DNA of 64,000 nt from Nectonema munidae (taxonomy: Eukaryota; Nematomorpha; Nectonematoida; Nectonematidae): NCBI GenBank assembly GCA_030549495.1, contig JAUIRK010000948.1, positions 1-64,000 of the forward strand, in the 5' to 3' direction. Positions within the stretch are counted from its first letter, which is position 1. Each line of letters begins with the position of its first letter. Made by a program: the position numbers and the translations under genes. A model generated the notes under the pieces. The model was given only the letters and a program-made list of their open reading frames with translations. It did no database searches and was not told the DNA's origin. Below, piece by piece: positions 56,803 to 64,000 of the stretch.

Positions 56803-59773
56803 ATGGAGAAAAAATATGATAAAAATAGAAGGCAATTTGAAAACAAAAATAACCAAGTTATTGTCTCTAATAAATATAAAATTATCAGAAAAATTGCAAC
56901 AGGTTCTAGCTCAGATATATATTCTGCCCAAAATATGAACCTAAAAAAAGTAATTCTGATTTAATATTTTTACTTTATTTTTCTTCAATTCTAGGAAACT
57001 TTTATCACAAAATCTGTAACCTTTTCATAACAAAGAGTGCATAGATCTATCATATAATTAACGTACATATATACCTATTTTTATTATAAATATTAGATAT
57101 TGAATATTTAGTCACCCACTTTTGTTCTATGTGACACATTTATCTATTGCAAATGGGCCGTGTTTTTTTCCAAACTTTTTATTTTAGAATTAGTTTTTCA
57201 ATATAGTCCTGACATAGACCAATAATCGTTTTACCTGACTCAAAAGATATTCTTTGATGAATTTATGCTATAGTCAATTGACTATGCTGAACATTACTTT
57301 AAGTTAGTAAAATAATTGTTACACTTTATAATCTAGGTATTAGAACTAATATTATATTAAACAAAACTTTATACCTAAAATTAGTACATTTTCTCGAAAA
57401 TTCTTCATAAGTCTGTTTTAAAAATCTTTTCTGAAACACTATACAATAATCCAATGAATCCTCCTTATATATAATCGTTTTTATTTGAATTTATATTAAC
57501 AGATTGTTGCAATTAAAATCACAGCTTTTAAAGATTCTAACTTATCCTTAGAAAGTAAATTGTATCGCGTTTTCAAAAATACACCTGGTATTCCTACTTC
57601 GAGGTAAATTTTTGCATTTATTTTCTTTAAATAAAAACTTAATTTTCAAATTTATATATATCTCCATCACCGTAATAATTTTATTTTTTCCAGCGGGAAA
57701 GCAAATTTCTGAAATTTTTATTTTTTCTCTTTGAAATTCCTCAAAAAATTATAAATAATTTTTTAAGACAAATAAAATTTTTTTCTTTTATAAAAGTTTT
57801 ATGAAAATAAAAGAAGGAATATGCGGGCATCCAGAGGCGTAGCTAGAACAATTTTATCGCTTTATATATACATACATAAGTGTTTCTGATAAGATTTGTG
57901 ATGATAATCTATAACTTATTATCAATAAAAAATATTCAACTTTGATATATAAAATGAAATAATTTTTATAGTGACTGTTACTGTGTATTTCTTACGTCAA
58001 TTCCAGGTAAAATTGTGGAGTCGGAAAAATATTTTGCAACTTCCACTTTACTTATTTTTTTTCGACTCCGACTCCAACTATTTCTAATTTTGGGACTGCA
58101 ACTTCTGTCCAAGTCAAGTCAGCATGACAATAGTTTTGCGTATCTTTGTTGCATTTGCTTCTATCTAGAAGTGTGAGGAAGTGTTTTCAACTCTTATAAG
58201 TTTTAAAACAAGAAATTGAAACAGATTGCGTTTTGTAGATGGCATGAGAAATATCCAGCTAACATTAGGCCATAAGCTTTATCCTAAAGTACAACTGCAG
58301 ATATCGCACTAATTCGGCTAAATACCTCTTGAAACCTAAATATTTTTTAGGTTATATGTTTCTTCCATTTTCCTTCATAGAAAATAAAAATATTAATCAT
58401 GCTTCTTATAGCAGGGGCAGGGGCGCACATCTAAAGCTTGATCTATCTTCTTCAACATAGTTTATTAAAATGTTTTATTGATTTCTATTAGTTTACTGTC
58501 TTTCTTACATTGTCTTCAAAAAGATTTTCAAATTATCGTCTATAACTTTTTTTTATCTAAACCAAGACTATAGTATTCAAAAACTAAATTAATCCTAAAT
58601 TATTTTTCAAAAGTATTTGCTTTAAATGTTTTGTTTTCCAAAAACTTTCTACTCATAAACTGAGCCTTGCTCCTTTACAAAGTATTTGTGTAATGAAAAA
58701 GTTCATTTTTCAATTTTATTCAGTTTTCAGCCTTTATCTATGAAACACACCATTAGACCATAATGATAAAGATTTTTTGTGTTGCGTTTTTGCCACGTTG
58801 CGCACTAAAGAGAGTCGGTTTATCCATTTTTTTTAAAACGTGCGATTCCACCGACTAAACCTGCTTCCAGATATAAAAAGGATTTAAAAAAAAAGGATTT
58901 ATTTTAAAAAGTGAACAAACCAAGATAGGTTTTCGTCACATGATTGAATAATTAAAAGAGAATTGATTTGAGTATAAACAGTTTGATGGTGTAAGAAATA
59001 ACATTTGATTTGGATGCAGGAGTTGATGCCGGAAAATTCATAAATATCAGTGTTGGCTAGGAAAGTAAGCATTGGAGTGGAATAAGAAGAGTCGAAAAGG
59101 TGCGTGAAAATATGAGATGAGTAATTGAGAGCCGTTGGTAGGGATTGAGGTAGATGCAAATAAGGAGTTGAAGCATATGTGAGAAAATGAAGAGGAAAAT
59201 CTCATCAGACTGTGTAAGAAGGTATATTTCAAGGTAGAAGGATGTAGCCAAAGGGGGCTGGGAGCCGCCCTCTCCAAGTAATATCGTAGTCTCTCCTAGC
59301 AAAAAACTAGCATATTATATTTAAAAACTAGTCTTGCTCCTTCTTCCCCCATCCTTCTATACATTTCCTCTTGACGGCCTCCTTAACTTAAAGTATGTTT
59401 GTTTCTGATAAATGTAATATGATTTGATAAATAAATATCATTGAAACAAATCAAAAAGACGTCTAATGTATCAAAATTTTGACATTATAAAGTTTTTATG
59501 TGTATTCTTCCCCTGGAGAATCCTATTGTTTTTTTCAATCCTAATTGAATTCAATATTCGGAGGATTCATTTCCTCTGGGAATTGTCGGCGGGAAATAAG
59601 CATTATCATTATCTTCATCGTAATTCATATATTTTTGTATTTTAAGTACTGTCATTGAAGACAGAGAATATAAATATCTTGTTATGCCTTTACTTGGTCC
59701 TAGTTTAGAAGAATTATTCCATTTCTGCTCGAAACGTTTTTCCATCACTACTGTTTCTATGCTTGCCATTCAA
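56803..59773 (+). CDS. divergent casein kinase 1-like kinase, 5' exons
   Basis: Three phase-matched exons: 56803-56949, 57503-57603 and 59647-59773. Introns run GTAATT...AACAG and GTAAAT...TTTAAG; a further donor GTATAT follows 59773. Exon 1 begins at ATG after a strong acceptor, so a 5' exon is expected. It reads [10 protein letters not shown], then [10 protein letters not shown]. Exon 2 has V-A-I-K and L-E-S-K-L-Y (VAIK lysine and helix-C glutamate both kept). Exon 3 has [15 protein letters not shown], then F-C-S-K-R-F-S-I, unmistakably CK1. The glycine loop I-G-S-G-S-F-G of CK1 is I-A-T-G-S-S-S, so two of three glycines are lost. The catalytic H-R-D-I-K-P exon and D-F-G were not found before 64000. 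Either an intron of over 4 kb follows or the gene is truncated. Confidence 0.8.
57604..59646. other. second intron of the CK1-like gene
   Basis: Contains possible MITE ends CCAGAGGCGTAGCTAG (57830) and CAGGGGCGCACATC (58431), and a GACTCCGACTCC-type patch near 58060. ORFs on the minus strand at 58899-59302 show no family resemblance. Confidence 0.5.
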
Positions 59774-59933
59774 GTATATTTTCAACCTTAATCTAATTCA
59801 TTTTCATCTAGTTCGATATGTATGAGGTTAAAGACTTTCTCTAAAATGATTTTTTTCACTATTTTGATATTGTAAAACCTGGTAAATATGAGATTTTTTT
59901 CAATAACATCGAATTTAAAGAGTTTCTCCTTAA

Positions 59934-60062
59934 CCCGTTAACGCCCAGAGTCGACTATAGTCGACTTTACAAAAATAAAATCGTTTGCGTTTATCAAAGC
60001 TCTTTAATACAAATCTTCTGCTTAACATTAGATATCGTCTGATTATTCTGGTCGTTAACGGG
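59934..60062. mobile_element. piggyBac-type MITE, 129 bp
   Basis: TTAA duplication (59930-59933 and 60063-60066) flanks inverted ends CCCGTTAACG and CGTTAACGGG. A GTCGACTATAGTCGAC palindrome lies just inside the left end. TTAA plus CCC...GGG is the piggyBac signature. No ORF. It lies beyond exon 3 of the kinase gene, presumably in an intron. Confidence 0.8.
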
Positions 60063-61172
60063 TTAATGTGAAACTCCTCTCTAATGAGCACTCTACGGCA
60101 GGGGTGGCTAACCTTTTTTAGGGTATGCGCCAGCCAAATATAGTGTTTTCTGGTGATGATGCGCCAAAATTTTTATTCCATTACAACCGGTTAAACATGA
60201 GAATAATCCGATTATCTGTATTAAAATGTGTTTTAAAAGGTAAACCATTTTTCCTAAAGTCCACGTATGTCGTCCTTTCTCCTTGAATATTTGAAGTAAT
60301 TTTCTTTCAATGATACTAAATGCACTATTACATATTTATAGTTCTTAAATAATATTTTTTTTTCTTTTTTTGACAATTATTTTTTAATAAAAAGTTAATA
60401 TAACCTAGTAGTTATGACGAGCTAACTCAATTTTAAATATAAAAAGAAAAATTAAAAAATTGTATGTTTCAAAAAATTAATTTTATTTTTATAATGTTAA
60501 AACTGCATTTATTAGGGTCTCATAAGAGTTATCATTATATATAGGATTTCTCTATAAGACTTACATTCGTTTTCAAGAATAAATTGGACATAGAAAAAGT
60601 ATTATTTGTTTAAAGATATTCACTAATTAAGGTTATAATGTATTATATTACTTCTCATTTTTGTTTACATCGTAGTACCTTTTGCTTTTTTTTAAGGATT
60701 TTTTCGTTTAAAGACCAAGTGTCGGCGAAAATTTATATTTAAAAATCTTTGCATTCTATTAATTTACTTTGGTCTTTTTTCCATTTATTTTATACACGTA
60801 TTTAAAGGATCATCTTCAGCACCAGATTTATGTTTCTTAAAATATATGAGAAAATTGTTTTAGATTGAGTTATTTTTTTATGGACTACTCAATTAATAGT
60901 TATCTATAATAATATAATAAAGTCTGCTCTTTTGAAAGAGGGCCAAACTAAAAAATGAACAAAGACGTCTTTGCAGGAAATTTACGGAAAAAATGATTAG
61001 CTCACGCTTTCTTAGGAATCAATTATTTTTAATCTTCCTTAAAAATTTGAGATTGGAAAAAAAAGGTAAATTTCCAGTAAAAAATTTAATACGATTACAA
61101 AATAATAACAGTCAACATCAATCAAAGAGATATTAAAATTGATCGCTATATAAGTAAAAGTTAACATAGAAG
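60063..61172. other. non-coding stretch
   Basis: CAGGGGTGGCTAACCTTTTT at 60101-60120 is a typical hAT left terminus, but no matching right end was found. Nothing else recognised. Confidence 0.45.
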
Positions 61173-61176
61173 TTAA

Positions 61177-61306
61177 CCCATTTAAGGCCAAGCAAAGCAG
61201 ACACTATCTAAAAAAAAGCAGACGATTTATATTCAAAGTCATTGAAAAAAGCAGACGAAGATGAAATTACTTATGTTCCAAAATAGGAACATTGGCCATA
61301 AATGCG
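61177..61306. mobile_element. piggyBac-type MITE, second family, 130 bp
   Basis: TTAA on both sides (61173-61176 and 61307-61310). Inverted ends CCCATTTAAGGCCAA and TTGGCCATAAATGCG. It carries three AAGCAGAC boxes internally. Almost the same size as the 59934 element but a different sequence. Confidence 0.75.
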
Positions 61307-61460
61307 TTAAGAAAGAATTTTTTATAGCTTATATGAGGAAACAGGCACTTTTGATCGTGGCTTAATGGAGTGCAGAAAACTATTGTTTGATTAGTGTATT
61401 TTAACGATAAAAATAAACTATCAAATAAAAATAATTTTTACTTTTTAAACAACCAAATTA

Positions 61461-61547
61461 ATGATTAATAAACCACGGAAAGCAAATATATTCCCGACTC
61501 CAAAAATTAGTGCGAGATCCTTGGAAATCGAGATCTCTGGGAACCGG
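61461..61547 (+). CDS. candidate first exon, unknown
   Basis: ATG 61461 opens 29 codons (M-I-N-K-P-R-K-A-N-I-F-P-T-P, ending S-G-N-R) up to a consensus donor GTAAGA at 61548. No partner exon and no family resemblance. Could be chance. Confidence 0.2.
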
Positions 61548-61849
61548 GTAAGAAACATAGAATGTGTGGATCAGGAGCGCATAACCGGAATATATTTGAA
61601 TTCTTTCAAAATGTTAGTAGACAATCTATATTACTTTTCTTGTTTTAATGCTAAGTCTTTCAATGAATTTTTTTTCCTTAATTCCCATGTCATTGATATA
61701 ATAATAAGGCAAATTTGAGCTAAATTTCATCAGAGAGAGTAATGTAGCCAGTAATTTGAAAAGGAGCGGATAAATTTTTCAGCAAAGTAAATATTTTATA
61801 CCACATAACTATTTGAGAAAGCCTTGTAAAATTCCACTTGTAAAATGTC

Positions 61850-64000
61850 TTGATAATGATTTTCAGTACGAGCTAATCCTAAAAAGTCAAAACTCAGCTT
61901 CACACCACGTTCTGCACAGTCGTTGGTGACATTAATGGCCTTAATGTTAATTTTAGCCGCTTTGTATGTTTCATCTTGATCCCAGCTCTCGGCATTTTTC
62001 GAATTGGCTATCTATCTGAAGTAGGTAAAAGAAGTACCAGGAATCTGAAGATACAAAATCACAAGTAAAGAAGTTAATGTTATTGCAAATGGAAATTTAG
62101 GCTTTCCAAACCCAATTCCAAAGCGCTCTTTTGGAAACTGGAGACATTCTGTTGGCTTGAAAAGAAGAAGCCTATCTGCTAGCTTGCGCTTTTTATTCTC
62201 TAGAACACAGCTGGAAAAAAGCGCAAGGGGCACCATTTTGGCACATAAATACTGCAGATGTCGATCAAAGGCTTTTATTGCACTTTTTGAGATAATTGGT
62301 TGAATCTCATCATAAATAAGCAGGCGTTTGTATATCAAAAGATCGTTCCAGGTGGCATCGGTACTGCAGCTAGACTGTATCCACCACAAGCTGTATATGA
62401 GAGTAACAAAAACTACAAAATGTTTCATCTTTAAAGCTTGTTGTTTTGTTGTGATAGTAGCAGGAGGAAGTAGAGCTATCTGTTTTTCAAATAGTACAAG
62501 TTTAATGCTGTGGAATAGCTTAGCCATCCACCTGGCTCTATGTAGTGCTCCAGGCGTTTTGAAAGAGGTTACAGGAGTGTCAGAATCTAAGTACACTACA
62601 TAATTGTAAAAATTCTTGAAAATCATCTCGCCTTAAATCAATTTGAGAGCGCACTAGTTGTAAAACTTCAGCTCTCCATTCTAAAATATAAGTCATTGCA
62701 TTTTCAGAATACTCGCTAGTATCAAGCCGAGAGAGTGGCTCTTCGTTGTTGTGTGGTAATAAATTCCAATGCTTTTTCGGTCTATCAAAAACAATAACAT
62801 CTGGAGATTTACATGTTTCAATTTTTAAATCATTAAAAACATGGGATAAAATGACTTCACCCACATGATGTTGATATCCCGACCACAACAATGCAAGCCG
62901 CTGTTATATGTCCAGTATTACTTGTAGTGGTATCAAATACCATATTGGAGACAGAATCATTGCAATTCCATGTTTGTAGTAGATTAGATATGAGCTTTGT
63001 AATTATCTCTCCAGATTTGCGACAAGTTCCCGGTTTATAACTTGGTACACCTAGAAGTTTGATATCATTGGCACCTCCTACTATCACAACAAGTCGTTCC
63101 TCTTTGCCATGTTGGCTTTTAAGGGATGGCATCAATTTTGAGTCCCAGTGAAGAGACAATAATTTAGGAGGATGCCACTTTTTCTGACAAGATTTAGTAA
63201 TTTCGTGTCTTACACGGCGTCTCGATTTATCTCCTTGAGAATACAACGTAGAAACTTTTAAACTGTCTCCATCTGATTCTTCGAAGAGCGCTTTTGTAAA
63301 TACAGTCTGTTGACTTGGTGTAATCTTCAATCGGGTTGCCAATGAAATTAGCTTTATGGATTGAAAAATATTGTGTGGAATAAATGCATCTGTTCCTTCA
63401 CGAACACGCCGAGATTTCTTTTTATGTTTTTGTGTGTAAAATCATTCTTCAAAGCATCTTTGTCAAGATCTTCAGAATCAATGTCTGCTTCCAACGTTGT
63501 CTTTTGATTAGCCTGTTAATTTCAGCTTGTGCATTTTCACGCCTTTTCACTTCACTTAGCTCCCGCTTCGCTGTTCTCTTTTGCTCTTTATCTAGCAAGG
63601 TATCAACGCTGCCAAAATTTGCAGCTCGATCAGTTTGCATTGATTGAAGAAACCGGACATTAAGATTTTTCAAGATTTTTTCAGCTGAGAAAGGCCACAA
63701 GGGAAAAGTTTTATATAGCTCCTCTTCATGTTTCTCTAGTTTTGTAAGTATTTTGCGAGTTCCTTGCCTATCAATAGGAATTTTTCGAAACTTTGAATTG
63801 GCCTCTAATAATTTGAGGATTTGTTTACATGCTTTTTTTCCGATATCATAGGTATATTTGCTTTTCCATAAAAAGGAGCTATTTTCGATAAAACAATCTT
63901 TGCTGATTCCCACTTTGTTTGGCGTGTGAGCAAGCCATCTTTAATATGAAACAAAAGACATCTCAGAACTTGTCTTTCAGTAGGAAGACGAGAGCCAGTG
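61850..64000 (-). pseudogene. transposase-like gene with FDTT and HHxxE motifs, copy 2
   Basis: Minus-strand homologue of 28270-30175, running off the window. N-terminal part at 63449-63913, with T-D-R-A-A-N-F-G near 63630 and a K-R-R-E-N-A-Q-A coiled segment. L-H-W-D-S-K-L-M lies near 63140, and V-F-D-T-T-T-S-N-T-G near 62930. Y-Q-H-H-V-G-E-V-I-L lies near 62860, A-L-H-R-A-R-W-M-A near 62530 and P-L-A-L-F-S near 62220. The blocks match copy 1 in order and spacing, so these are the conserved core. Three or more frame changes or stops. Longer open stretches than copy 1 suggest a younger insertion. It may sit in an intron of the CK1-like gene. Confidence 0.72.

Noticed and set aside
60101-60120. 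Complete hAT element starting CAGGGGTGGCTAACC
   Set aside because: Only a left-type terminus is visible; no matching right end or duplication found, so not called as an element.
1-64000. Retrovirus, LTR element, Polinton or other capsid-bearing fossils
   Set aside because: No gag, protease, integrase-type, envelope, capsid or family-B polymerase signature was recognised; all reverse transcriptase remains are of non-LTR type.

Overview
This is a very AT-rich eukaryotic (animal) window made mostly of introns, intergenic DNA and decayed transposable elements. There are no bacterial features. Spliced genes with GT/AG introns, an Sm-D2 gene, a La gene and a TE mix of hAT, Tigger/pogo, piggyBac-like MITEs, PHD-finger LINEs and tRNA-derived SINEs point to an arthropod. 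The AT bias and TE spectrum would suit a parasitic copepod such as a sea louse, but that is inference.

Host genes, left to right: (1) SmD2 (SNRPD2), two exons, 25145-26470 (+). (2) A four-exon gene at 37847-42608 (+), assembled here from phase-matched exons, encoding a three-zinc-finger protein of the AEBP2/Jing family (PRC2 accessory factor). It is probably driven by a CCAAT/TATA-type promoter and a non-coding first exon near 35000-35182. (3) The La autoantigen homologue (SSB), one uninterrupted ORF, 53719-54855 (-). (4) The 5' part of a divergent casein-kinase-1-like gene, three coding exons at 56803-59773 (+). It has a decayed glycine loop, and its catalytic exons are not in the window. 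Weaker candidates are a three-exon ORF at 42898-43420 (+), a terminal exon at 24543-24643 (-) head-to-head with SmD2, a micro-exon at 586-622 (-) and a first exon at 61461-61547 (+).

Mobile DNA by region: 3970-6415 broken Tigger; 7309-7578 hAT MITE; 8803-10236 ZMYM1-like hAT remains; 11988-15914 broken LINE with PHD-finger ORF1; 16020-16440 second Tigger remnant; 18575-19424 and 19748-20184 hAT MITEs; 21250-23590 broken hAT; 28020-30175 LINE tail plus a broken transposase with FDTT and HHxxE motifs, repeated at 61850-64000; 31500-31850, 37080-37560 and 51181-52590 LINE fragments.

The most unusual structure is a family of four elements (10429-11705, 31850-33410, 35702-37045, 47522-48680; two in each orientation). 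Each has a conserved end and an internal array of diverged monomers of about 145 bp. Two of the four abut TTAA at the CCCTAT end, as in piggyBac-type elements. No retroviral, LTR or Polinton fossil was recognised.
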